Source: Candidatus Hydrogenedens sp. (GTDB taxonomy: Bacteria > Hydrogenedentota > Hydrogenedentia > Hydrogenedentales > JAEUWI01). From it: 64,000 nucleotides of DNA. The notes under the pieces are model-generated. The model was not told the DNA's origin, did not search any database, and was given only the letters and a program-made list of their open reading frames with translations. Position 1 is the first letter of the stretch. Each line of letters begins with the position of its first letter. The stretch is from NCBI GenBank assembly GCA_016125095.1, contig WGMK01000016.1, positions 62,001 through 126,000 of the forward strand, given 5' to 3'. The translations under genes were made by a program, and so were the position numbers. Positions 41,291 to 51,745 of the stretch are shown here, in pieces.

Positions 41291-43462
41291 ATGGCACACC
41301 CCGAACTCAACGAAGAAACCCTCACCCTCTACGTCCTCGGCGAACTCGACGGCATCGACGCCGCCGCCGTCAAGGAAGCCCTCCTCGCCAATCCCGACGC
41401 CCGACGCACTGTCGAAGAACTCCAGCAGACCATCGGCCTGCTCAACGACGCCTACGCCGCCGAGGACGCGCCGGGGCTGGAGAACGGCCAGCGAAGCGCT
41501 ATTACCATGACGGTGAAACACCAAGTTGCCAGGCGCGAACTCAAGTTCTGGGGTCGCGTGGTTGTGTATGGCGGTTCGCTGGCAGCGGTTGCATTGTTCA
41601 CGTTGATATCTATTCCGAGCCTCAGCCGCGCGCGTGAAGCAGCGCGGCGGGCCAGTCCGCAAAATACTTTGAAGCAGGCTGAGCTTATACGTGAGATGGC
41701 TCGTAGTGACGAGAGTTACGGAAACGAGGCGATTCAGGACATTGAACGTCTTCAAGAGGAAGCCACTGCATTTTCTGATGATACGCAGCAAGAACTGCAA
41801 AAATTAAAGGCGGAAGTCGCATCTACAGTTGCTCACCAGCAAAGGGAACGAAATAGCTTGGCGGAGAAAAACACTCCCGAATCCGTTCGAGGTCTTGCTA
41901 AGCCGGCACCCGCGGCAGAGCCTGTCAAGCAAGTCGCGGCGCGAATGAAATCCCTCGGCTACACCGCCGAGGCCGACGACATCGCGAAGGACTTCCGTAG
42001 CGTCCCGACGGAGCAATGGCACTATGCGCCGCAACCTGCAGGCGAGGCCTACGACCGCATCCAGGAGAACGCGTTCACCCCCGTCACGCAGCAACCCCTC
42101 TCCACCTTCAGCATCGACGTGGACACGGCGTCGTACGCGAATGTGCGGCGGTTTATCGAGTCCGGACAGCGGCCGTCGGCGGATGCGGTGCGTATCGAGG
42201 AGCTGATCAATTACTTCGACTACGACTACCGCTACGAGACCAGCGACGAGAACGCGGACCCCTTCACGGCGCGGGTGGCGATGGCGGACTGCCCGTGGGC
42301 GCCGGGGCACAAGCTGGTGCGCGTAGGCATCGCGGGCAAGACGCAGCCGGTGTCGGAGCGCAAGCCGAGCAACCTGGTGTTCCTGCTCGATGTGTCGGGC
42401 TCAATGAACGACGCGAACAAGCTGCCGCTGCTCAAGCAGGGCCTGCAGATGCTGGTGAAGCAGCTGGGCGAGAACGACCGCGTGAGCATCGTGGTGTATG
42501 CGGGCAGCAGCGGGCTGGTGCTCGAGCCCACGCGCGGCGATGATCAACACGCCATCCTCGACGCCATCGACCGGCTCGCGGCGGGCGGCTCGACCAATGG
42601 CGGCGCGGGCATCGAACTGGCCTACCGCACGGCGCGCCAGGGTTTTATTAAGGGCGGTACGAACCGCGTGATCCTCGCCACCGACGGCGACTTCAACGTG
42701 GGTGTCACGACCCAGAACGACCTCGTAAACCTCATCGAGCGCGAGGCGAAGAGCGGCGTGTTCCTTACGGTGCTCGGCTTCGGCATGGGCAACCTGAAGG
42801 ACGGCACGATGGAGCAGTTGAGCAACAAGGGCAACGGCACGTACGCCTACATCGATTCGCTCAAGGAAGCGAGGAAGGTGCTGGTGGACGAGCTGCAGGC
42901 GAACCTCGTGACCATCGCCAAGGACGTGAAGATCCAGGTCGAGTTTAACCCGGCGCATGCGGAAAGCTACCGGCTCATCGGCTATGAAAACCGGGCGCTG
43001 GCCGCGCGCGATTTCAACGACGACACCAAGGACGCGGGCGAAATCGGCGCGGGCCACCGGGTGACCGCGCTCTACGAAATCGTGCCTCCGGGCGGCGTGC
43101 CGCAGCCGGGCGTCGATCCGCTCAAGTACCAGACCCAGCCCGAACCCGCGCCCGTGGACGACGCGCACGGCGGCGAACTGATGACGCTGAAAATCCGCTA
43201 CAAGCAGCCCGACGGCGACACGAGCAAACTGCTCGAGTTCCCGATACAGGACCGCAGCCGGCCCTTCGCCCAGGCCGACGACGACTTCCGCTTCGCGGCG
43301 TCGGTCGCGGCCTTCGGCATGCTGCTCCGCGGCTCCGAATATCGCGGCACCGCCACGATGCAGGACGTCAACAACTGGGCCGCCGGCGCCCTCGGCGAAG
43401 ACCCCCACGGCTACCGCGTCGAGTTCCTCGATCTAGTGCGGAAGGCGTCGGCGATGTATTGA
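41291..43462 (+). CDS. Membrane vWA-domain protein with anti-sigma-like N-terminus
   Basis: This 723-residue protein is translationally linked to the ECF sigma gene. Residues 1-80 resemble an anti-sigma N-terminus (LNEETLTLYVLGELDGIDAA). One transmembrane helix follows (VVVYGGSLAAVALFTLISI), then [20 protein letters not shown], which is strikingly like the segment after the membrane helix of the DUF1559 pseudopilin. A coiled-coil linker leads to a YfbK-like vWA region. The pre-vWA signature is FSIDVDTASYANVRRFI, the MIDAS motif is FLLDVSGSMNDANKLPL, and the Mg-coordinating TDGDFNVG is present. The C-terminal DUF3520-like region includes RVTALYEIVPPGG. It probably senses an extracytoplasmic ligand or complex and controls the sigma factor. 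Confidence 0.85.
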   Translation: MAHPELNEETLTLYVLGELDGIDAAAVKEALLANPDARRTVEELQQTIGLLNDAYAAEDAPGLENGQRSAITMTVKHQVARRELKFWGRVVVYGGSLAAVALFTLISIPSLSRAREAARRASPQNTLKQAELIREMARSDESYGNEAIQDIERLQEEATAFSDDTQQELQKLKAEVASTVAHQQRERNSLAEKNTPESVRGLAKPAPAAEPVKQVAARMKSLGYTAEADDIAKDFRSVPTEQWHYAPQPAGEAYDRIQENAFTPVTQQPLSTFSIDVDTASYANVRRFIESGQRPSADAVRIEELINYFDYDYRYETSDENADPFTARVAMADCPWAPGHKLVRVGIAGKTQPVSERKPSNLVFLLDVSGSMNDANKLPLLKQGLQMLVKQLGENDRVSIVVYAGSSGLVLEPTRGDDQHAILDAIDRLAAGGSTNGGAGIELAYRTARQGFIKGGTNRVILATDGDFNVGVTTQNDLVNLIEREAKSGVFLTVLGFGMGNLKDGTMEQLSNKGNGTYAYIDSLKEARKVLVDELQANLVTIAKDVKIQVEFNPAHAESYRLIGYENRALAARDFNDDTKDAGEIGAGHRVTALYEIVPPGGVPQPGVDPLKYQTQPEPAPVDDAHGGELMTLKIRYKQPDGDTSKLLEFPIQDRSRPFAQADDDFRFAASVAAFGMLLRGSEYRGTATMQDVNNWAAGALGEDPHGYRVEFLDLVRKASAMY

Positions 43463-43485
43463 GTGGAGACCTGACGGTCGCGCAA

Positions 43486-43526
43486 GTGGCGGGGTCGCGA
43501 GACCCCGCCACAACACGTTTTCTCTT
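43486..43526 (+). terminator. Rho-independent terminator after the vWA gene
   Basis: A perfect 11-bp stem (GTGGCGGGGTC at 43486-43496 with 43501-43511) and a GCGA tetraloop are followed by a T-rich stretch, GTTTTCTCTT. It is 23 bp after the vWA stop. Confidence 0.8.
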
Positions 43527-43540
43527 ATGCGGCTTTGCCG

Positions 43541-43680
43541 CCTTGGAGTGCGGGAGCAAGCTCCCGCCTTTCCCAGGGAGCGGATAGCTCCCGTCGCCGC
43601 GGCCGCGGCCTTAGTCCGACGTGCACGCGCCGGAAGCCAGCTTCCTCAGCAAAGCGGCAGCCCGCTGCCGCACGCCAAGG
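43541..43680. repeat. 140-bp palindrome-array element, copy 1
   Basis: The element starts CCTTGGAGTGCGG and ends CCGCACGCCAAGG, a terminal inverted repeat. Inside are four self-complementary words in order: GCGGGAGCAAGCTCCCGC, GGGAGCGGATAGCTCCC, GGAAGCCAGCTTCC and GCGGCAGCCCGCTGCCGC. An inverted copy of exactly the same length is at 48237-48376. It lies between the vWA gene and glyA and has no gene of its own. Confidence 0.85.
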
Positions 43681-43709
43681 CAGCACGCTGCAAAGATGCG
43701 GCCAACCGC

Positions 43710-45230
43710 CTACACGTTCAGAAAATGCTCGCCCAGAAACTCGAGGTCGAGTTCGGGGTAGACCGGGAAGCGGCCGAGGAGGCTCGCGACGCGGATCTGG
43801 GCTTCGCCGCAGGCGGCGGGCTCGAGGTCGTGCAGGCGCTTGCTGGGCTGGCCGGCGTTCGGTCCGGAGGTGAGGATGCCCGCCTTGGTGCGCTTGAGCA
43901 CGAAGGCGATGATGGAGGCGATCTCCTTCATCTCTTCGGGGCCCATGCCGAGCGTGGTGACCGCCGGGGTGCCCAGCCGCAGGCCGCTGGTAATCAGCGG
44001 GCCGTTCTCGTCGTAGGGCAGCGAATTGAAGTTGAGCGTGATGCCGCATTCGCGGAGCGCGCCTGCGGCCTGTCGCCCGGTGATGCCGAGGCTCTTCGCC
44101 ACGTTAATCAGCATCAAGTGGTTGTCGGTGCCGCCGGTGGCAATCTGCAGGCCGGCATCCACCAGCGCCTGCGCGAGCGCCGCAGCGTTCTCCACCACGC
44201 GCTTGGCGTAGTCCTGGAACTCGGGGCGGTTCGCCTCGGTAAAGGCGACGGCCTTGGCGGCCATCACGTGGGGCAGGGGACCGCCGATGACCAGCGGGCA
44301 GCCCTTGTCCACGAAGGGCGCGAATTCCTCGGTGCTGAGCACGATGCCGCCGCGCGGTCCGCGGAGTGTCTTGTGCGTGGTCGAGGTGACGATGTGCGCA
44401 TGGGCCACGGGGTCGAAATCGCCCGTGAACGCCTTGCCCGCCACGAGCCCGGCGAAGTGCGCCATGTCCACCATGAGCACCGCGCCGCAACCATCGGCGA
44501 TGGCCCGCATGCGGCGGAAGTCTACCTTGCGCGGATAGGCGCTGTAGCCCGCCAGCAGAATAAGCGGCTTAATCTCCTGCGCGCGCTGCTCAATGTAGTC
44601 GTAATCCAGCAGGCCGGTCTCGCGGTCCACGGCGTAGCTGTAGGCGTCGAACATCTTGGCGGACACATTGCGGCGGTAGCCGTGGGTAAGGTGGCCGCCC
44701 GCGCTGTAGTCCATGCCCAGCAGCCGCTGGTTGCCGAGCGCCTGCCGGATGTCGTTCCAGTCTTCCTGGCTCAGCTTCGAGGGATCGCCGATGCCCTTGG
44801 CCTCGAGCAGGGGCGCCTCGACGCGCGCCGTCAGCACCGCCCAGAATGCGATGAGGTTGGCGTCGGCGCCGCTGTGGGGCTGCACGTAGGCATGGTGCGC
44901 GCCGAAGAGCTTGCAGGCCTCGGCGCAGGCGTAGGACTCGATGTCGTCCACATTGTCGCAGCCCTCGTAAAACCGCGTGCCCGGGTAGCCCTCGGCGTAC
45001 TTGTCGGTCAGCAGATTGCCCATGGCCAGCTGCGTGCTGAGCGAGCAGTAGTTCTCACTGGCGATGAGCTTGAGGAAGGCGCGCTGGTCGGACAGCTCGC
45101 GCACCACGTCGCGCGCGGCCACGGGCGCGGCCTCGGCCACCTTGGTCAGCGCGGCCACATACGCCACGGCGCCCGCATCGAGCTTGGCGCCGGATTTCGA
45201 GGACAAGTACAGTTCAAGCGGCGACGGCAT
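43710..45230 (-). CDS. glyA: Serine hydroxymethyltransferase
   Basis: This 506-residue PLP enzyme interconverts serine and glycine with tetrahydrofolate. ATG 45230 is chosen (CAGGAG upstream, normal start); an upstream start adds 35 odd residues. Signatures are LIASENYCSLSTQLAMGNLLTDKYAEGYPG, HHAYVQPHSGADAN, and the PLP-lysine segment VTSTTHKTLRGPRGG. It is longer than the usual 410-430 residues because of extra segments (about residues 135-175) of a type seen in some chlamydial and planctomycete GlyA proteins. It is divergent from fumC. Confidence 0.95.
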   Translation of the reverse strand: MPSPLELYLSSKSGAKLDAGAVAYVAALTKVAEAAPVAARDVVRELSDQRAFLKLIASENYCSLSTQLAMGNLLTDKYAEGYPGTRFYEGCDNVDDIESYACAEACKLFGAHHAYVQPHSGADANLIAFWAVLTARVEAPLLEAKGIGDPSKLSQEDWNDIRQALGNQRLLGMDYSAGGHLTHGYRRNVSAKMFDAYSYAVDRETGLLDYDYIEQRAQEIKPLILLAGYSAYPRKVDFRRMRAIADGCGAVLMVDMAHFAGLVAGKAFTGDFDPVAHAHIVTSTTHKTLRGPRGGIVLSTEEFAPFVDKGCPLVIGGPLPHVMAAKAVAFTEANRPEFQDYAKRVVENAAALAQALVDAGLQIATGGTDNHLMLINVAKSLGITGRQAAGALRECGITLNFNSLPYDENGPLITSGLRLGTPAVTTLGMGPEEMKEIASIIAFVLKRTKAGILTSGPNAGQPSKRLHDLEPAACGEAQIRVASLLGRFPVYPELDLEFLGEHFLNV

Positions 45231-45422
45231 GATAGAGATCTCCTGTTGGCGGCCCGCCCCCCGGGTAGGCCGTAGGATACAAGCCCGGGCGGCGCGCGGT
45301 AAAGCAACCGCTTGTTGAGTCGCTTCAACGGACACCCGCCTTTATTCCCCCGGTTTCCGTTCCGTATCATACCCGGCTTGCAAGGCTTTTGATTCTACCC
45401 CCCGACCCGCGGAGATGGTGCC

Positions 45423-46814
<1,392 letters not shown>

Positions 46815-47061
46815 CTGGCGGTCGGATTCGAATCGATTCAGCAGGGGAAAGTTTCCCTCACGGCTGGAGTACTTCTTGAGGGCCAACGGCCCGGCGTCAT
46901 ACCAGCCCGGCCCATCGGGCCGGGTCACGATGCATTACGTGATCAGCCAGGGCTGAAGGCCCGCTCTCGACACCGGATTTGTAGCCATACGTACGATCCC
47001 GCAGAATGTTTGGTACAGGGACAGACTACGGGTTTCATCCTCCAACCATGGAGCGCGCGGC

Positions 47062-47736
47062 ATGGGTTTCGACGGTTTCCCGAAAGATGCGGCGGCGTTT
47101 CTGGGCGCCTTGGCCGAGCACAACGAGCGCGACTGGTTCCTCGCGAACAAGGAGCGCTTCCAGGCATCGGTGGAGGCGCCCGCGCGGGACTTTCTCGATG
47201 CCATGGTGCCGCTGCTGTCGCAGCTTTCCGGCCAGCCGATGGCGGGCAAGATCTTCCGCATCCACCGCGATGTCCGATTCAGCCACGACAAGACGCCGTA
47301 CAACACCCACGTGCGGATGCTGTTCCATTGCGCGGACACGGACAGCGGCTGCGGCGACCGCCCGGTGTTCTGTTTCTCGCTCGAGCCCGACCGCGTGATT
47401 ACCGGCGCGGGCACGGGCACCATGGAATTCGCGAGGGAAAAGCTGGAACGCTACCGCGCCGCAATTGCCGACCCCAGAAAAGGCGCGGCGCTGGGCCAGT
47501 TGCTTGAGGGATTCGCGAAGGCCAAGGGCTTCCGGGTCGACCCGCCGGCCCTGAAACGGCCGCCCGCCGGTTATGCTGCACCGCCGGGCCGCGAAGACCT
47601 GCTGCGCCACAAGGCCGTGATGGTCTGGCACGACGAGCCTATTCCGTCGGCCCTGCACACGAAGGCCTGCACGGCGCACCTGATGAAGCGCTTCGAGAAA
47701 ATGTACCCGGTGTTCGATTGGATCGAGTCGCTGTAG
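47062..47736 (+). CDS. DUF2461 (TIGR02453) family protein
   Basis: This 224-residue protein matches the DUF2461 pattern: an opening FPKDAAAFLGALAEHNERDWFLANKERF, then FRIHRDVRFSHDKTPYNTHV, and FSLEPDRVITGAGTG. The family is widespread and small; its activity is not established. It lies 22 bp before a TfoX-like gene on the same strand and the two are probably co-transcribed. Confidence 0.85.
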   Translation: MGFDGFPKDAAAFLGALAEHNERDWFLANKERFQASVEAPARDFLDAMVPLLSQLSGQPMAGKIFRIHRDVRFSHDKTPYNTHVRMLFHCADTDSGCGDRPVFCFSLEPDRVITGAGTGTMEFAREKLERYRAAIADPRKGAALGQLLEGFAKAKGFRVDPPALKRPPAGYAAPPGREDLLRHKAVMVWHDEPIPSALHTKACTAHLMKRFEKMYPVFDWIESL

Positions 47737-47758
47737 CGGCCGGCAAGGGAGACTCGCC

Positions 47759-48103
47759 ATGGCTTTCGATGAAGGACTCGCCGCGCGCCTGGAAGACCTC
47801 GTCCGGGAACGCTTCGCGGAGGTGAGCGGCCTGCAGGAAACGCGGATGTTCGGCGGCTTCGGCTACCTGCTCCACGGCAACATGTGCGTCGGCATCCACA
47901 AGGACACGCTCATCCTCCGCGTCGGCACTGATGCGGCCGAGGGGCTGCTGAAAGAAAAACACCTGCGGCCCATGGACCTCACCGGGCGCGTGATGAAGGG
48001 CTGGGTAACTGCCGACCCCGGCGCGCTCGCGGAGGACGAAGACGTGGCCCGGCTGGTGGAGCAGGCCATCGCCTTCGTGCAAACCTTGCCGGCAAAATCA
48101 TGA
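47759..48103 (+). CDS. TfoX N-terminal domain protein
   Basis: This 114-residue protein consists of one TfoX/Sxy N-terminal domain: ETRMFGGFGYLLHGNMCVGIHKDTLILRVG and the later MDLTGRVMKGWVTADPGAL. Stand-alone domains of this kind are common and are not by themselves competence regulators. The function is unknown. The next ~130 bp hold no gene, after which the second palindrome-array element begins. Confidence 0.87.
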   Translation: MAFDEGLAARLEDLVRERFAEVSGLQETRMFGGFGYLLHGNMCVGIHKDTLILRVGTDAAEGLLKEKHLRPMDLTGRVMKGWVTADPGALAEDEDVARLVEQAIAFVQTLPAKS

Positions 48104-48236
48104 AGCGCGGCGACCTCTTTGGCGCGATGGTGTCTCGTTAGCACACGAGCCGGCAGGGCGAGCGTACCCGCGAGCCAACGACGCCGGTCCGTAGTCAGGG
48201 TTCTGACCCAGCAAAATGATTTCTTGCAGCTTGCTG

Positions 48237-48376
48237 CCGTGGAGTGCGGCAGCGGGCTGCCGCCTTCATGAGGAAGCGCGCTTCCGTCGCCTGGACGGCG
48301 GATTCAATCGCAAGCAACGGCAACGGGAGCTATCCGCTCCCTATACAAAGCGGGAGCTTGCTCCCGCAGTCCAAGG
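48237..48376. repeat. 140-bp palindrome-array element, copy 2 (inverted)
   Basis: Read on the minus strand, this element starts CCTTGGACTGCGGGAGCAAG and carries the same four palindromic words in the same order as 43541-43680. It ends CCGCACTCCACGG. Only the ~40-bp centre differs. It is intergenic, between the TfoX-like and thioredoxin genes. Confidence 0.85.
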
Positions 48377-48414
48377 CGGCTGAGCCGCAATCGGTCAGGC
48401 CCCTCGCGCGGCAA

Positions 48415-48455
48415 CGTCAAAACAAAACCGCCGCCGGACGCAGGCCCGGCGGCGG
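48415..48455 (-). terminator. Terminator of the peroxiredoxin-thioredoxin operon
   Basis: A perfect 10-bp stem (CCGCCGCCGG, 48428-48437, with 48446-48455) and an 8-base loop are followed on the minus strand by TTTTGTTTTGACG. It is 25 bp after the thioredoxin-like stop. Confidence 0.8.
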
Positions 48456-48480
48456 ATGTACCGATGATTCTTTCCTGCGG

Positions 48481-49086
48481 CTACAGCAGCGGCAGCACTT
48501 CTTTCTCGAGCATTTCCAGATCGATCTCTTCGGACCATACCTTCACAATCTTGCCATCGGCGTTGTAGAGGTAGGTCTCCGGGAGGGCGCCGGAGGGCTC
48601 GGCGGTGATAGCCTCGGTGAGCGCGGCGGGGTCCGGCTCGTCGAGCACATAGACCGGGAAGGGCAGTTCCATCTTGTCCCGATAGGGCACCACGGCGCTG
48701 TCGATTTGCGGTGCCCCGTCGGCCGAAAGACTGAGGAACTCGACGCCCTTCTCGTTGTACTTCTTGAAGAACTCGATGAACTGCGGCATCTCGGCCACGC
48801 AGGGCGGGCACCAGGTGGCCCAGAAATTGAGGAGCAATACCTTGCCCTTGGCCTTGGCGAGCAGTTTGGCGATGTCCTTCGCCTTCACCACTTTCACGGG
48901 CGGCGGAGGCGCTTCCGTTTCACCCTTGTCTTGCGGGTCCGCCGGGGCGTCGGAGTGCGCGTCGGCCGCCGCCGCGGCCGCGTCGGCATTGGCCTGCGGC
49001 GGCGAGGCGACCAGCGAGAACAGCAGCATCAGCGACAACGCGCCAAGGGCTGCGGTTCCGAGTGATGATTTCTTTTTGATCCGCAT
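48481..49086 (-). CDS. TlpA-like exported thioredoxin
   Basis: This 201-residue protein has an N-terminal basic/hydrophobic export signal and an Ala/Asp-rich linker (about residues 30-60). The thioredoxin-fold domain then has the active site LLLNFWATWCPPCVAEMPQF (CPPC), as in TlpA/ResA-type periplasmic reductants. Later segments VEFLSLSADG and GALPETYLYNADGKIV fit the fold and its cis-Pro loop. It is 12 bp downstream of a peroxiredoxin-like gene and co-transcribed. Together they probably handle thiol redox at the cell envelope. Confidence 0.88.
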   Translation of the reverse strand: MRIKKKSSLGTAALGALSLMLLFSLVASPPQANADAAAAAADAHSDAPADPQDKGETEAPPPPVKVVKAKDIAKLLAKAKGKVLLLNFWATWCPPCVAEMPQFIEFFKKYNEKGVEFLSLSADGAPQIDSAVVPYRDKMELPFPVYVLDEPDPAALTEAITAEPSGALPETYLYNADGKIVKVWSEEIDLEMLEKEVLPLL

Positions 49087-49098
49087 ACCTAACCCCGC

Positions 49099-49716
49099 CT
49101 AGCGTTTGCCGCGCTTGATACCGCAGCCCCAGGTCTTGGCGGTCGTCGTTTTCACGTCTTCGCCGGATGTCAGCGCGGCGAGCGCATCGTCGAGGTAATT
49201 CTCGGAGGGCGCGGCATCGGGCGCGGTGCGGTTGTCGGGCGCGCCGTGGTAGGCCAGCTTGCCGTCCTTATCCACCACGAACACCTCCGGTGTCACCTTC
49301 GCGCCTACGGCATCCGCGTACACGTTGTCGCTGTCTTTCAGGATCGCGTAGGGAACCTCGGCGTCCTTGATGTGCTGATTGATGTCCTCCACCGAATTGG
49401 ACACGCTGGAATCCACGCCGAAGAAGGTGACGCCATCGGTGTACTTCTTGGCGAGGGCGTTCAGCGTCGGGTCCGCGCCGCGGGAATAGGGACATTCCTG
49501 CGAACAGAACGTGAGCACCACCACCTGCCCCTTGAGGTCGGCGAGGCTGTGCTCCTTGCCCGTGGTGTCTTTGAGGCTGAACCCGGGCATCTCGGCCCCG
49601 ATTTCCGGGGGCTTCAGGTCCGCCGCCCACGCGGGACGCGCGGCCAGCGAGAATACGCCGACGCCGGCGGCTGCCACCGTCGTCAGGGCGATTCCCGCCT
49701 TAAGTGCGAATTTCAT
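49099..49716 (-). CDS. Exported peroxiredoxin/redoxin-like protein
   Basis: This 205-residue protein starts at ATG 49716 with GGAGGAG upstream. The signal peptide ends AWAAD. The AhpC/TSA-type fold is seen in GAEMPGFSLKDTTGKEHSLADLKGQVVVL, followed by TFCSQECPYSRG, where Cys-x3-Cys replaces the usual single peroxidatic cysteine context, then VTPEVFVVDKDGKLAYHG. The C-terminal WGCGIKRGK motif occurs in related exported redoxins. It may reduce peroxides or act as a thiol carrier with the downstream TlpA-like protein. Confidence 0.83.
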   Translation of the reverse strand: MKFALKAGIALTTVAAAGVGVFSLAARPAWAADLKPPEIGAEMPGFSLKDTTGKEHSLADLKGQVVVLTFCSQECPYSRGADPTLNALAKKYTDGVTFFGVDSSVSNSVEDINQHIKDAEVPYAILKDSDNVYADAVGAKVTPEVFVVDKDGKLAYHGAPDNRTAPDAAPSENYLDDALAALTSGEDVKTTTAKTWGCGIKRGKR

Positions 49717-49809
49717 GGCCAAACTCCTCCATATCCGCAAGCCTTCTGTGTACTTCTTTTCTTTCAACGAAACGAACACACGTTAGGTTTATTCAAATTC
49801 CCGCCCGGA

Positions 49810-50490
49810 TTAGGTCAGCCGCCAGAGACCCCGGAGCGTGGGCGAGTCGACCCGCGCTTGTAGCATTTTTAGAAATTTCGCGCGTGCAATGGGATAGGCG
49901 CCCATGCTGAGCAGATGGGGATTCTCGAGCTGGCAGTCGAAGAGGTCAATGCCGTGGGCCTGCCCGAATTCCAGCAACCGCACCAGCGCCACCTTCGAGG
50001 CGTCCGTTTCGCACGAGAACATGCTCTCGCCGAAGAAGCAGCGCCCGATGGATACGCCATAAAGCCCCCCAACCAGCCGGCCGCCGGACCAGGTCTCGAT
50101 CGAATGCGCGTAGCCTTCTCGGTGCAGGGCGGCGTAGGCGTCGATCATGTCCTGCGTGATCCAGGTGCCGTCCTGATCGCGGCGCGGGGTGGCAGCGCAC
50201 GCCTTCACCACCTGTTCGAAAACCGTGTCGGAGCGGGTCTCGAACACCCCCTGCCGCAGCGTGCGCGCCAGCCGCCGCGACACATGCAGGCTCTCGGCCG
50301 TGATAACCGCGCGCGGATCGGGGCTGTGCCAGAGAATCGGGTCGCCCTCGTTGAACCAGGGGAAGATGCCCGAGCGGTAAGCGAGCAGCAGCCGCGGCAC
50401 GCTCAGGTCGCCACCGACCGCGAGCAGGCCGTCCTCCGCGAGTTCCGGGGGTGGAAACGCGAGTCGTTTATCGAGTGCGAATACCGGCAT
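49810..50490 (-). CDS. aat: Leucyl/phenylalanyl-tRNA-protein transferase
   Basis: This 226-residue enzyme transfers Leu or Phe from tRNA to N-terminal Lys/Arg, creating N-degrons for the ClpAP pathway. It begins with FPPPELAEDGLLAVGGDLS and has YRSGIFPWFNEGDPILWHSPDPRAV, followed by GYAHSIETWSGGRLVGGLYG and GRCFFGESMFS, all hallmark Aat sequences. Its start lies 2 bp after the hemW stop, so the two are translated from one message. Confidence 0.96.
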   Translation of the reverse strand: MPVFALDKRLAFPPPELAEDGLLAVGGDLSVPRLLLAYRSGIFPWFNEGDPILWHSPDPRAVITAESLHVSRRLARTLRQGVFETRSDTVFEQVVKACAATPRRDQDGTWITQDMIDAYAALHREGYAHSIETWSGGRLVGGLYGVSIGRCFFGESMFSCETDASKVALVRLLEFGQAHGIDLFDCQLENPHLLSMGAYPIARAKFLKMLQARVDSPTLRGLWRLT

Positions 50491-50492
50491 GG

Positions 50493-51575
50493 CTACCCCA
50501 CCAGCTCCAGGCCGATTTCGTTGTTCAGGTAAAAGCCCTCGCGCGTCGGCGTGATGACCTTGCCGTCGTCCGCAAGTAGCCCCCGTGCGGCGAGCGAGGC
50601 AAGCGCTGGCCCGAACTCCGCCTCCACCGGCTCCCCGAAGCGTTGCGCGTAGTAATCGCGCGGCAGCCCAGTGCGCAGGCGCAGATGCTGAATCACCGTC
50701 TCCAGCTTCACCTCGTGGTCAGAAAGGCGCAGTGCCTCGGCCTTTTCGCCGGGCGCGCGGAGGTAGTCGTCGGCCCCCGGATGATTCCGCGCGCGCACGC
50801 CGTCCACGAAACAATACGCGCCCGTACCGAATCCCGCGTAGGGCTCGTTGCGCCAATACACCAGGTTGTGCGCGGAATGCTGACCCACCTTCGCGAAATT
50901 GGAAATCTCGTAGTGGTCGTAATCCGCGAAGGCCGCCTCCATCCGCTGATACAGCCCGAGCATCGCGTCGTCGTCGAGGGCCTCATGGGCACGGCGGGCG
51001 AAAGGGGTCGAGGCCTCGTAGGTCAGGCCGTAGGCCGCAACGTGCGGCGGATCGATTTCATTCACGGCGCGCAGGGTGTCGTCCCACCGTTCCACCGGCG
51101 GCGCCCCGAACATGAGGTCGAGGCTCCAGCGCTCGAAATGGCGGCCCACCGTTTCGCAGGCGCGCCGGGCCGCTGCGGCATTATGCCGCCGCCCGAGGTA
51201 GCGCAGGGTCTGATCGTCCAGACTCTGCACCCCCAGACTCACCCGGTTGATGCCGGCATCCAGCCAGCCCCGGGCGGCATCGTCCGTCACGTCGTCGGGG
51301 TTCGCCTCGAGCGTCCACTCCGCCTCCGGGGCGAAATCGAAGCGCTCGCGCAGCGCCCCCGTGACGGCTGCCAACTGCGCCGGTTCCAGCTGGCTGGGAG
51401 TACCGCCGCCGAAAAACACACTGCACGCTTCCCGCGGCCCGGCAAATCCGAGGATTTCCCGGGTCACGGCCGCCGTAAAGGCATCGCGGTTGCCTGCCGC
51501 CGTGCGCTGCTTTACGAAGTCGCAGTATGGGCAGAGCGTTTTGCAGAAGGGTATATGAACGTAAATCGCCAGCAT
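50493..51575 (-). CDS. hemW: HemW-like radical SAM protein (coproporphyrinogen oxidase homologue)
   Basis: This 360-residue protein starts YVHIPFCKTLCPYCDF with the CxxxCxxC 4Fe-4S motif of radical SAM enzymes (Cys11, Cys15, Cys18). FFGGGTPSQL, RVSLGVQSLDDQTLRYLGRRH and DLMFGAPPVERWDDTL follow. It lacks the N-terminal extension of HemN and matches HemW, a heme chaperone, in size and order. The last ~70 residues form a winged-helix HemN-C-type domain (LRTGLPRDYYAQRFG). It is followed at once by aat. Confidence 0.9.
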   Translation of the reverse strand: MLAIYVHIPFCKTLCPYCDFVKQRTAAGNRDAFTAAVTREILGFAGPREACSVFFGGGTPSQLEPAQLAAVTGALRERFDFAPEAEWTLEANPDDVTDDAARGWLDAGINRVSLGVQSLDDQTLRYLGRRHNAAAARRACETVGRHFERWSLDLMFGAPPVERWDDTLRAVNEIDPPHVAAYGLTYEASTPFARRAHEALDDDAMLGLYQRMEAAFADYDHYEISNFAKVGQHSAHNLVYWRNEPYAGFGTGAYCFVDGVRARNHPGADDYLRAPGEKAEALRLSDHEVKLETVIQHLRLRTGLPRDYYAQRFGEPVEAEFGPALASLAARGLLADDGKVITPTREGFYLNNEIGLELVG

Positions 51576-51745
51576 GAGGGGTATTGTTGATCACCTGCAG
51601 GGGCCGAGTCGCCCCTCGGGCAGGCGAATAATTCCTTGCGCGGGGGCGTTGCGGTAGGTATGTTGTGGGGGTATGCGCCGCCGCGGAGCGCGCGCATGCC
51701 GCATGGGAGCGGTTGACCCGCAGGAAACACCAAGGAGACTTTATC

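Noticed and set aside
46906..46924. 8-bp perfect hairpin after fumC as a terminator
   Set aside because: It has no following T-run and lies about 90 bp from the stop; too weak to list as a feature.
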